Shown here piece by piece: positions 20,965-31,186 of a stretch of DNA of 64,000 nt. Under the pieces are notes generated by a model that saw nothing but the letters and a program-made list of their open reading frames with translations, ran no database searches and was not told the DNA's origin. The stretch is from assembly GCF_019578655.1 (NCBI RefSeq), contig NC_063261.1, positions 12,284,446 through 12,348,445 of the forward strand, given 5' to 3'. Position numbers and translations under genes: made by a program. Each line of letters opens with the position of its first letter. Within the stretch, counting starts at the first letter, position 1. The stretch comes from Ricinus communis (lineage: Eukaryota; Streptophyta; Magnoliopsida; Malpighiales; Euphorbiaceae).

Positions 20965-22371
20965 TGATGTGCGTAAAATACACACATCTAAATGGAGTTT
21001 TTAAGATTGATTTTATGGACATTTGGATGTGAATTGGTCCCAACACTTACCCTATGTGTCTGTTTATGTGCATTAGGTCCAAAAGAAGTCAAAGGATGAT
21101 AAAGGGAAGAATTGGAGCATAATTGGATGCTGAAACTGCCGAAACAAGCTAAGTAGGAGCATGAGGAAGCTGAACAGGGCCGTGTTGGTTTCAACACTGG
21201 CCGTGTTCCCAACATGGGCACCAACACGGCCGTGTCAAACATCAAAGAAGAAGAAGTTTTAGGGAGCACGGCCACAGAGAGTAACACAGCCAGGAACACC
21301 AAACCGTGTTCCCAACACGGCCAGGAACACGGCCATGTTGGCGGCGATAGGGGGAATTAATTAAAAGAATGAAGAAAGGAAAGAAAAAAGAAGAGCGGGG
21401 GAGAACGTCTTAAACCCTAATATTTCTCTCTCTAAGGGTTTTTTGAACTGGAACCAAGGGAAGAGGAGACTTGGATCAAGGTTTCAATCGGATTCCCTTC
21501 AAAGATTGAAGATTGGGCGAGGTTCGTTGATTGGTTTTCAAATTGAGCAAGTGGAACAAGGATCGATTCAAGATTGAGCAAGAGGAATTGGGGCTATTTA
21601 CTCTCATCCAAGGGTGTAATCGGGTTTCTCTATCTTTACTCTTTATTGTAATTGTATTCTTGTGGATTTTGATAATGAACATGATTAGCTAGATTGATTA
21701 AATCCATTGGGATTTCTTTACTATGTTGGCTTAGTATTATATTGTTGGATTGTTTGGGTTAGTTTTGTATTCTTCTTGCTTTCAGTATTAATAAGATAAA
21801 GCATTATTCATGAGACGTTGTGAATTGTGTGTTTAGATTGCTTTGTGTGATTGAGAAGTCCATTTGGCAATTGGAATTTTGAATAGCAAGAACTGGTTAA
21901 TAATCGCTTAGAGATAAGGATAATTAACTAGCTAGATTAAGAATTAACAAAGCTTAATAGAGGTGGATTAAAGCTTAATGCTAATTTAAGAATCAATCAT
22001 TAGGAAGAGATTCCAACTTTAGGTTATGAGGTTTAGGAATTTGGTTATCTCAAGAGAGAAACTGATTTCGGTTAAGAATTCGTCCATGGGTAGCATAATT
22101 AGACTCACCAATCCTTTATCTTTTGTTTGATTGCCAACTAGTTTAGGTTCCCTTTGGGTTTGCTTTCTTGTCTTGGTTATTTTAGTTATCAATTACTCTT
22201 GCATCTCCCTTAGAATTTAGCTTGTAGCTATTAGTTAGTTTAGAAATTATTCATCACTCATTTTAGGTTAATATAATAAAGAACAAAGGAGTAACTCTAG
22301 GCTTTCACTTTCCCGAGGAATACGACCTTGATACTCGTCGTTAGTGCTAGACTGCATCGATAGTACACTGC
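20965..22371 (+). mobile_element. C3, plus-strand C-family LTR lacking its last ~40 bp
   Basis: Starts TGATGTGCGTAAAATACACA and runs through the C-family LTR, including palindromes at 21175-21345, to GTACACTGCC. Other copies continue with TTAGATTGTAGC...CACATCA; here the sequence jumps into the second 283-bp repeat at the shared letters CCTT. No internal region is attached, so it is a solo or broken LTR. The usual 5-bp target duplication is replaced by the 283-bp repeat. Frames at 20988-21302 and 21476-21682 lie within it and are not genes. Confidence 0.88.
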
Positions 22372-22654
22372 CTTGGTAAAGAAGCTTATTCCTAAAGTTA
22401 CTATTAAGATCTTAGACTTGTAAGGGAATGAGTTCACTGAGCCAATCAACATAGGTCTCAAGAAATACTATGTATAAAAAAAGGAGAAAACAAGAAGAAG
22501 AATAAAAAAATAGGAAAAAACTACTTGTTGACAGGAAGCCTGAAAAGGTTGATCAAGCAAAAGTTAGGGCAAAAGAGAGAAAATAATAAGCTAGAAAATC
22601 TGAAAAGATTGGCTAATGACAAGAGTTATATCATGAGAATTCAAAATGTACCAT
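22372..22654 (+). repeat. 283-bp direct repeat, copy 2
   Basis: Second copy of 20682-20964. It ends with CAAAATGTACCAT and then continues CTAGGTTTTTAC, which should be the original continuation of A1. Copy 1 ends with the same CCAT immediately before C3. Confidence 0.9.
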
Positions 22655-22814
22655 CTAGGTTTTTACTAAATGAATAAGATTGTTTAGAATTGTTATCAAA
22701 CATATGTATCTCTGTTTACCATTTTACACACTAACTAAAAGAAAAATAAAGCTAAAAGTTCTAAGCAAAATAAATGAGATCTAAAAAGAAACATAATTTC
22801 TATGTTTTCATCCT
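22655..22814 (+). other. A1 spacer after integrase, nothing recognised
   Basis: AT-rich, no open frame of note. Lies between the integrase tail and the 3' end of the antisense extra ORF. Confidence 0.5.
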
Positions 22815-24191
22815 CTTCGCATCTGCATCCTTAGATAGAACAGGTAGTTCTCGAGTCCTCTTGAATCGGGCAAAGCCGAGAGAAGTGGAAATCTGAAGTT
22901 GAACCCAAGCCTTGAAGTTGTCATCGGTGGTCAGATCGGCTTCGAAATTAAGGTTTCACTCTATGTCTTAATAGGGCCACAGTCTCTCGATCTTATTTAG
23001 GAAGTCCTGTCTGAGTGGAAAGCCCTTGAATTCAGGTGGAAATTTCAAGATTCGTTACTTTTGCCTATACTGGCGGCAAAGTCTCAAAGGAATGTAGACG
23101 GTGGATGCTCATAGTCCGAATAAAGGTGCACAATCACCGTATACCATGAGCATGACATTCTTGATTCTCCACCAAGGGCAAGCCTAGAGAATAAGTGTGT
23201 CTAGAGCACCTTCCATCTAGAAAATCTAGCCATTATGACTTCATGGGGTAACGACAAAATGGGTCTGAATCATGCTTCGACTTGTACTTATCGATATCCC
23301 TCCGAATGGTCATTATTTGAAGTTTCTCTAGCAGCCAAATATGCAAAAGGAGAAAATATAAAGAAAAGAAAAGAAAAACAAGCTAAGTTGAAATTTTAAT
23401 AGGGCGACTTAAGCAAAAGTTAAGATAAAAGCCTCCTAAGTTGAAAACTCAAAAGGGTGGCTTAAGTAACAGTTAAGGCAAAAGAAGGAAAAATAAAAGA
23501 AAAGAGATTTGGTTGTGTACCTGTAAAAGAACGAGGCTGCCACCAAACTACTGATGGGTTTTATACATGTCTAACCCAATAGTGGTTTCAGCCAAGATAA
23601 CTGGAATTGGATCTACTCCATGTCCACTTGGTCAATAATGTGAGCAAATATGATGTCTCCCTCTCCTTGAGTAGAAGTTAGTAGAAATTGAGCATAAAGA
23701 CAAAAGTCCAGCATCCGAATCCGAGAAGGTATGCTCTTCTACTTCTTTTCATAGCAAGAGATCAATCAAGTAAGAGTAATATACTCACTAATAAAATGGC
23801 AAAGTATCTCAGCTGGGGGCATGTCAAATAACTCCATTAGTTTGCCAAGAAAGGGCTCATTGAGTTTTGGCAAGGTAATGGGATGTGTAGAATCCATGGG
23901 AATGCCAAGAATAGTAGAAAATTCTTCAATCATGGGGCATAACTCTTGTCCATTAAACCTAAAGATATGGTCCTTTGGGCACTAGAAGTTTACAATGGAG
24001 TGGAGGAACTTATAATCAAGCTTGGTATGTTGCATGGCCTTAAAGGATAAAAGATGAAATTTTCCAAGTTTGATCCAATTATTGCCAGTTAGGGTTTCAA
24101 GAAGAGTCTGTAGGCTTTTGGAGCTTTTTTGAGACATATTTTTTGGCTTTTGAAATATGAAATCATATATGAGAAAGTAGGAAGGGCTCAT
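22815..24191 (-). pseudogene. Antisense extra ORF (aORF, plant-mobile-domain-like) of A1, spliced
   Basis: Encoded opposite to gag-pol, between integrase and 3' LTR, the place where Tat/Retand elements carry an additional antisense ORF. Exon 1 starts near 24191 or at the internal Met of MSQKSSKSLQTLL; after one stop it reads HIFRFNGQELCPMIEEF, LGIPMDSTHPITLPKL and EPFLGKLMELFDMPPAEI, a layout like plant mobile domain proteins. A putative intron spans 23328-23520 (CAG|GTACAC ... CTGCTAG|AG); after it KLQIMTIRRDIDKYKSKHDS, WWRIKNVMLMVYGDCAPLFG, FPPEFKGFPLRQDFLNKIER and FEADLTTDDNFKAWVQL follow. Stops and small shifts show decay. Family function is unknown. I infer domain and splicing by eye. 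Confidence 0.62.
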
Positions 24192-24524
24192 GGTTTATAT
24201 AGGCCTTAAATCAATGTCAGACTGACCTGACCGCAATCATGGAAAGCTTATAACACTATCCGGGCTATACACGAGTTGAATCGGTACCGAGCATACAACC
24301 TGATTATACATGGCCTTCCAATGTGATTTTTGCCGCCGGCGGGCTTTTAGATGCTCATTTAATTTTCAGCGCACAGAAGGTCATACAAATGCAATAGTAA
24401 GGGGAAATGACTAAAATTGAGACAATTCAAACGCCAAAATCACATTTTATACCTTCAAATGTCAAAAGACTACAAAAATTCTTAAGTTCTATAAGCAATA
24501 AGAAGAAAGTACAAAGGAAGAATC

Positions 24525-25440
24525 AGAAGCCGGAGGTCTCTCCCGAACCCCCCATCTCGTCATCCGAGTCAATATTCATTCCTTGGGTCTATAAGGCTGA
24601 TAGCTTAAGGGTCAATACGTCGATCAATTGTTGTTGAGCGTCAATCTGACGCTATCGATCATTTAGTTGCCCCTATAAGCCCTCGTGGTTCCTCTAATGA
24701 AAACCCAAAAGGAGATTAGTTAGCGCATTTTATACATGCATACATACATACATACATACATAAGTCATTTTCTTACTCACCAGTCGAGGATAAGGAATTG
24801 CCTCATTATAGCATTGACCAGCCGATGTACGTGCTCGAACTTATCCCTTTAAACTATATTTGTATATATATGTTACTAAAACTTTCAAGAAAATAAAGAG
24901 GTGAAAACATATAAGAACATAATAGCTTACATGAGTGCAAGTACTCGGAGTGAGCTCTGGAGGGAGGCACTGCTCCATGGCAAGCCGGTGCTCCTCACAC
25001 CACGTAGGCTCTAGTATAAAACCATCAGATGAAATAGTCGAATGAAATAGTCGTGTCACAGAAATCGATGAATGAAATAGCCGGTGCTCCTCTCAAACAT
25101 TGGAACGTTGGTGGTGGATCCCATCGTCGAATGAAATAGTCGTGTCACAGAAATCGATGCCGGTGATAGCAGAAAAAGAAAGAGGAGAGAGAGTTAGCTT
25201 ACTAATCGGAGTGTGGAAGGTATGAGCCATGTCCATTCACCTCTCGAGTAGGGCGATATAGAAGTGTGATCGAACCTCCAGATGACCGATTTGAGTGTGG
25301 CTATGAACCGACAGAAGTCAGCATCTCAGATCCTAGCCGGAACTAAACTAGGAAGCTCATTGAACCACTCGCAAGCGCTATAGAAATTTCTAGCAAATAT
25401 GATAGACACAATATCACCTTATAAGGTCAAATATCCAGGT
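24525..25440 (-). pseudogene. C-terminal exons of another antisense aORF-like gene
   Basis: Minus-strand coding-looking pieces separated by splice-like sites. From 25440: FYSACEWFNELPSLVPARI, DADFCRFIATLKSVIWRFDH and SPYSRGEWTWLIPSTLRL. At 24930-25060: EEHRLAMEQCLPPELTPSTC with donor ATGTAAGC. A small exon at about 24780-24845 carries donor TGGTGAGT, and the last exon follows acceptor CATTAG (about 24690): RQIDAQQQLIDVLTLKLSAL and an acidic tail IDSDDEMGGSGETSGF ending in a stop. A heptad-like coil plus acidic tail is the usual end of Tat aORFs. It lies upstream (on the minus strand) of the start of the aORF at 24191, so the order is C-terminus then N-terminus. Either two aORF copies were present or the region was rearranged. 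Confidence 0.5.
24735..24762. repeat. (CATA)n microsatellite
   Basis: About seven CATA units inside the presumed intron of the antisense gene. Confidence 0.9.
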
Positions 25441-26444
25441 ATTTAAACATCACGTGCATACAAAAAGACCCCAAACAAGTATATGTCTATTTATCATTAT
25501 TTTCCACAATGAACCCCGAAAAACCTTCGTTTGGCATGTGCATGGCCAATTAGCACTATGGAGAGCCAATAAGCAATATATAAAGCAATCGACTGTATAT
25601 ATAGTCGATTGGCTCTACAGGTTAGGTCACCAAGTTTTTTATTGATTTTTAGTAGTTTCTCACGCATTTCGGAGAAATAATGCATATATCAAGCATATAA
25701 GTTGTAAAACTAAAGTTTAAGCCAAGAAATTGCCTCTTCAATGGCTAGAAATACGCTGTGGGTGTTCAATTTTGCTAGAAGATGAATCTCCTCTCCCTTC
25801 ACAAGCCTAAGGTAATTTTGGCGAGAAATTAGGATAGAAAACTCCTAATTTGGTGCAATGTGCGTCCTGAGAATATAGAAGATGAACTTGCCATTTTGAG
25901 ACTAATTTCGTGAAAATTGATTAAGAATTACGTGAGAAATTGGAGAAAAAGTGAAAAAGGATTTTTAGAGAAAAGTAAGAAAAATGGATAAAATGAAAGA
26001 AATGTGGATATAAGCCTATATATGTCTTAAGGAAAGGGCAAAAATATCATTTAGGTCCCCGACCTATCAAAGATCAAGTTTTAGTCCACGAAGTTGGTAC
26101 AAGTCCTCAGAAGACATATAGAAGCCCAATTGGCACCCCGATGGGGAATTTTTGAGAAAATTACAAGTTTGGTCCCTGACTATTAAAAATTATGTTTTAG
26201 TCCCTAGATCGACCTAAACACCAATATAGCTTCTAGAAAGCATCAAAATGAGTAAAATTGTGCCTCGATGTGGGATTTTAATCTAAATACCCGAAAGTGG
26301 AAAATTACCAAATTGACCTGAAACGACAAATTATTTCGTAGAATGAAAAACAGCCAAAGAAAGTCTTTGCAATTATCAATTCAATGGGCATGGATCCCAA
26401 TTCAACGGGCATGTCTCCCAATTTAATGAGTGTAGTTCCCAAAC
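25441..26444. other. Region between antisense ORF and minisatellite, no gene
   Basis: No supported coding sequence. Contains an imperfect hairpin around 25565-25616: the word AGAGCCAAT...AATCGACT faces AGTCGATTGGCTCT across a TATATA loop. A phrase near 26055-26190 repeats as GGTCCCCGAC / GGTCCCTGAC. It could contain the promoter of the antisense gene; I see no decisive TATA box. Confidence 0.5.
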
Positions 26445-26590
26445 AGTAGGCGAAGTCTTCAACCTAAGCAGGCAACGTCCTCAACTTAAGCAGGCGAAGT
26501 CCTCAACCTAAGCAGGCAAAGTCCTCAACCCAAGCAGGCGAAGCCCTCAACCTAAGCAGACGAAGTCCTCAACCCAAGCGAGCGTGACCT
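26445..26590 (+). repeat. 22-bp minisatellite before the PPT, about six units
   Basis: Unit AAGCAGGCGAAGTCCTCAAC(C/T)(T/C) repeated with point differences (G/A at GGCG/GGCA, GTCC/GCCC). Upstream, 26365-26445 shows a weaker related repeat with the words CCCAATT and GGGCATG. Lies about 150 bp before the 3' LTR of A1. Confidence 0.88.
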
Positions 26591-26723
26591 TCACATCAAA
26601 TCAATGATCGAAATCTGAGTTTTTGGGGCATGGCTTTTATAGCTCTCAGATCCTTTTTCTATATCCTTGATTTCTATAATGTGTCTTAGTTTATTTAGCA
26701 CATTGCGTGCTCACAAATTTTAA

Positions 26724-26738
26724 CAAATTGGGAGCAAC
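26724..26738 (+). promoter_or_regulatory. Polypurine tract of A1
   Basis: CAAATTGGGAGCAAC immediately before TGTCAGCACCCC, the LTR start. Short and weakly purine-rich, consistent with decay. Confidence 0.55.
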
Positions 26739-28463
26739 TGTCAGCACCCCTTTTCTGGATCTAGATATCGAGAGAAATACGAATAATCCTATGATGAAAG
26801 TTATTGCCTTCTCGGGTCTTGAGAGAAGAAGGACAAGCGAATCCAAGGCTATGGTTGAGGTTAATCTAGCTGAAATTACCTTTTTAAAATCATTTTGGAC
26901 TCAATTTTCATGAAAAATAAAGTGCAAGGGTCAAAGAGGCCATTTTCACAAATTCAAAGACCTAATTACAAGGTTTTAAAAAAACTCTTTCTTAAAAGAG
27001 CCAATATGATCTACATAGAGCTGATTGGGTTTTTTGCACTCCGACGTCATTTTTCTCAATGATTTTATGTCCAAATACAGATTCTAAAAGGTTTTCAATG
27101 ATAATCATGATTTTTAATGATAATTATTTATATCTAAAGAATTACATTAGATATTTGTCAACATTATTTGTTGAGATTATGGTCTCCCTTAGGGTTTCCT
27201 TTGAAACCCTATCCCTATAAATAGAAAGAGGTGATTCGGGTTAAAAGAACAATAGCAACTGGTGACTACCAACATATAACAAAAGAAACAAAGAGCAAAA
27301 AACTAGAGTACACAGAGTAAAAAACCAGAAAGAGAAAAAAAGTTGTCATTCTTATTTTGATAGAAGACTCAAGTTAAGCCACTGAAAAAAGATGATTAGG
27401 ATTGTTGATATTATTTATGATCAATATGATTAGGTTAGAGTTTCTTTGGATCTGCATGTTATTTGGGTTTTGAATCGATAATAAGAACTCTAGGATTTTG
27501 AATCTGATTAGATACATGCATTATGATTAATGATTAGAATTATATTTTCATTGAGATTTAGTAGTTAAATATGTTTAATAGGATTATATGATTAATTTGC
27601 TATCTTTTTATTACTATGCTTTTAGTTTCTAGGGTTTTGTCAGTTTTTTTAAGGTTTTGATTGATTGATTGATTCCTCTTGTTTTCTCAGGGCTTTCTAG
27701 GGTTTTTTGTCTACATTGAGCCGATCAGTTGTGTAGCCTTCAATCCTAGATTTTGGCTTTTGATTGATTTTGATGTATTTTGATGTATTATATTAGTTTC
27801 TAGGTTTTTTTCCTTCGCAATTATAGTTGTAGGCCGGATTGTAATTATTAGACTTATTTTCTACTTTTAAATTTTATTTATTTTTACTATATGATTATTA
27901 AATATGTTTATATGTGATTGATTAATTAAAATGGACCATATAGACTTAGGGTTAAAACTAGATCAAACATGAATATTGTAGTCCAATAGGTTAATCAAAA
28001 GTAACTTGGCCTAAAACTCTAAAATCTAAGTAGACTTAGTGGGCCATGACATGTTGTACTTAGGATTGGGCTTAATTAGAATTAGGATCACAATGAATGA
28101 GCCTTATCATAATAAGTAGTCCATTAGGTCTAAGGCTAGAAATCCAAAGCATAATATGTAATTGGGCTAGACTAAGTGGACTACATACATAATTAACTAG
28201 TAAACTAGGTTAACAACTTCAAATGGGTAGGGCTTGAATAAAACAGGTTAGACTAGGGTGAACTATGTGTGTTATTTAGTTTGCTTATGTGTAAATTACT
28301 TGCATTTATGTGGAATAATTTGTTAAATAATAAAAATAAAGACTAATATACACAAATAAGGAAGTTGGCTTCTAGATCTATCTTTGGATTTTATGGCGTA
28401 AGCTTCCTTATGGAATATGAGAAACACCACTCATTAGGAAAAGTGTCCCAGTGATTACCCGGG
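26739..28463 (+). mobile_element. LTR of Tat element A1 (about 1.7 kb)
   Basis: Begins TGTCAGCACCCC, the usual opening of Tat-type LTRs, after a PPT. It ends where a primer-site sequence TGGCAACTCCC starts at 28464. The terminal CA is not clear (...GATTACCCGGG). No coding domain. It sits where the A1 3' LTR should be, yet is followed by a primer site as a 5' LTR would be. Confidence 0.65.
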
Positions 28464-28481
28464 TGGCAACTCCCATCTCCG
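28464..28481 (+). promoter_or_regulatory. Primer-binding site after the A1 LTR
   Basis: TGGCAACTCCCATCTCC, matching the A0 site (TGGCAACTTCC at 5464-5474, minus). The preceding words CCAGTGATTACCCGGG and CCGGTTATTTTACCCAGG are also alike. Confidence 0.65.
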
Positions 28482-28599
28482 CACTAGTCTCAATTACTAG
28501 TTAGCAAAGTTCCTGATTAGGTTGAAAAGCCTTACAGTGCCGTAGTCATTAACGACACTTAGGTGCATTCCTGAAACTGTGGCCCACTAGTCTTTTCCT
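28482..28599 (+). other. Leader stub, then junction with A2
   Basis: About 120 bp of leader-like sequence without coding potential. Around 28590-28610 it passes into the reverse-oriented post-integrase tail of A2; the exact joint cannot be fixed by eye. Confidence 0.4.
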
Positions 28600-29384
28600 A
28601 TTTTTTAACTGCTTATTTTCTCTCTTTTTGGACTAATTTTTGCCTGACTAGCCTTTTAGGTTTTCTAATCAACAGGCTATTTTTTCTATTATTTATTTTT
28701 ATACATAGTATTTCTTGAGACGATCTAAGGTGATTGGTTCAGTGAACTCGTTCCCTTCTAAGTTTTAGATCTTAGCAGCACCTTTAGGCAAGATCTTCTT
28801 TACCAAGTACAGGTCTTTCCACTTAAGCTTGAGCTTCCCTCTTGAGTTGAACGTACTAGGTCTTATGTGCTTCAATACTAGATCACCAGCTCTTATCTTT
28901 TCCAGCTTCACTTTCTTATTAAATGGCCTAGTTATCCTTTTTTGATATAATTGCATGTGGTATAGGGTTTTCATCCTTTTTATCAACTAGAGCCAATTGC
29001 TGGTATCTTTGCTTGACACATTGATACTCTGGTATTTGAGCCTCTAATATAACTCTCAAAGACTTTAACTCCAACTCAACCGGCAAAACCACTTTAGTAT
29101 TGTAAACCATGAAGTATGGTGTTTGCCCAGTTAATGTTCGCTCGATTGTTCGATATCTCCAAAGTGAAAAAGGTAACCATAACGAACCAATCCTTGTGAT
29201 TCAAGACCATCTTAGGTTCTTATTGGCTACTTCTATTGCTCCATTCGCCCGAGGTCTATATGGTGAAGACTTGTGATACTCGATCTTGTATTCTGGTATT
29301 AGGTATGCCATCTCCCCCATGAACTGCACCCATTATCCGTTATGACATGATGTGGACCCTGTATATATAGATCAGATTCCTTTC
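28600..29384 (-). pseudogene. Integrase C-terminal half of Tat element A2/A3
   Basis: Minus strand from 29384: LYIQGPHHVITDNG (second catalytic Asp region), a MGEMAYLIPEYKIEYHKSS-like stretch in other frames, PYRPRANGAIEVA (catalytic Glu), then MVYNTKVVLPVELELKSLRV (29110), ALVDKKDEN, RPFNKKVKLEKIRAGDLVLK, FNSRGKLKLKWKDLYLVKKI (28986-28765) and the NRSRQEILCI-type tail. Frames are broken at 28928-28986 and elsewhere. It is the same module as 20353-20800. It is the downstream half of the element whose upstream half lies at 42494-44924, the two having been separated by B. About 100 codons of integrase are missing at the joint. Confidence 0.85.
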
Positions 29385-29645
29385 TAGAATTTCATCACTT
29401 AGGTCCCCTTTGGGTTTGTTTCTCTTGTTGCAGTTGTCTTTCGATTGTCAGTTGTTGTTCATTTATTTATTTGCATTCATAATCATTAGTTAGTTAATTT
29501 AGACTTCTCACACCCTATTTCAGACTAGATAACATAGTGAACAGTAATAACTCTAGGTTCACCCGATCTCCAAGGATACGACCTTGATAATCACTACAGG
29601 CGTGACGACGAGTTCACTACCCAGTGTAGGCGCAAGTAGCCCACA
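29385..29645 (+). mobile_element. Truncated 5' LTR of B (last ~260 bp)
   Basis: Matches the end of the B 3' LTR (42229-42493) from TAGAATTTCATCACTTAGG to GTAGCCCACA. The upstream ~1.2 kb is gone; the joint with A2 integrase lies within TTTCTAGAAT. Confidence 0.85.
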
Positions 29646-29651
29646 AGTTTT

Positions 29652-29672
29652 TGGGCGCTGTCTGTCGGGAAC
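29652..29672 (+). promoter_or_regulatory. Decayed tRNA-Asp primer site of B
   Basis: TGGGCGCTGTCTGTCGGGAA aligned to TGGCGCCGTTGCCGGGGA of C2; placed right after the LTR edge. Several changes. Confidence 0.7.
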
Positions 29673-29805
29673 CGTGTGAACTAGAGTGAATTGTTTTTGT
29701 GTTACTTTAGTCACTATTTGTTTATTTATTTATTATTTATTCTTTATTCTTTATTTTATTGTTTTTGTTGATCGGTGGTCGATGCGTTGTCTGCTTTGGT
29801 AGTTT

Positions 29806-31180
29806 ATGACCGGAGCTCTAACCCCGATCCCATAGAACCCTTATCCGATTCGGAGCGCTCCCTCTGGATTATGAGATGACATTACAGGCAAATTGAGGAG
29901 GAGGGAGGGCCTGAGTTACGCTCAAGATTCATAGAGCTAACGTGATGGAGAACCACAACCCCCAGGCCGATGACGATCAGAGGATGATGTACGAGTTTTC
30001 TCGACCATCTTTGGATAGGATGAAAACTAGTATAGTCAGATCTGCTGTAGTGGCTAATAATTTTGAGATAAAGGCCAATGTTATCCAGATGATCCAATAG
30101 AGCATGCAGTTTGGAAGATTGCCTATCGAGGATCCCAATGCACATATCTCCAACTTTTTGGAGATTTGTGACACATTCAAGATAAATGGAACAACCGATG
30201 ACGCCATTCGGTTGAGATTGTTTCCATTTTCCTTAAGGGACAAAGCAAAAAGATGGTTGCAATCTCTTCCACAGTAGACGATTACTATCTAGAAGGTGTT
30301 GGCCGAGAAATTTCTCTATAAGTATTTTCCTCCCACTAAAACTGCTAAACTTAGAAATAAAATATCTTCTTTTGTGTAGTTTGATGATGAAAGCATGTAC
30401 GATGCATGGGAGAGGTTTAAGGACCTTTTGAGATGTTGCCCACATCACGGATTGCTAGTGTGGATGCAGGTTCATACCTTTTACAACAAGTTGAACCTTG
30501 CGATGAGGCAGATGGTAGATGCTGCAACTGGTGGGGCACTAAACAGTAAGACGCTCGAGCAGGCTCAAAACTTGATAGAGGAAATGGCCATGAATAATTA
30601 TCAGTGGCAATCCTCTAGGAGTCGACCAGGAAGACAGAGAGTGGTCAACCAAGTGGATTCTACAACAGCCTTGGCAGCTCAGCCAAAGTGAGCTTCCGAC
30701 CAAAAGATTGACCAACCCAGATGCTTGCCCATGCGTGAGCGTAGTCGAATTTTATGGTGGCCCGCACTACAGTGTGAACTGTACTGCGGGAGGTATGTTT
30801 GCTTCATCTTCTTCTACTTTTCCATTTGTTTCTGTTGTGTCTTTTGATGTTGAGCAGGTTGATTATATGGGGAATTCCCCAAGGCAACAGAACAACCCTT
30901 ACAGCAACACATAAACCCTGGGTGGCGTAATCATCCTAACTTCAGTTGGAGGAACAATAATGCCCAGGGTCCACCAAGTTTTCAGAGACTTCATCAGTAG
31001 CCACAACAACAGCCAGCTAGGCCTGCGCAAGCTCCTCCTCCACTAGAAAAGAAGTCAAATTTAGAGGAGCTTATGATGAAGTTTGTGATGTCTATGGAGA
31101 CGAGATTCCAGTAGACTTATAGTGCACTTAGGAATCAGTAGGCCTCGATTTAGAACTTGGAGACTAAGATTGGCTAGATA
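29806..31180 (+). pseudogene. Gag of B
   Basis: Starts at ATG 29806 (MTGAL-frame; D has ATG 53723 at the same place). The capsid-type domain is visible as [57 protein letters not shown] and (30395-30691) MYDAWERFKDLLRCCPHHGL, QAQNLIEEMAMNNYQW. The zinc knuckle near 30760 reads VEFYGGPHYSVNC, with two of three Cys lost. At least six TAG codons stand where D has CAG. Gag would form the particle and bind RNA; this copy is broken. The domain order and the GNNYQW region agree with Athila-like gag. Confidence 0.85.
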
Positions 31181-31186
31181 TCTAAG

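Noticed and set aside
26445..26590. Regular short repeat considered as a CRISPR array
   Set aside because: Units are directly adjacent with no spacers, and the DNA is plant; it is a minisatellite.
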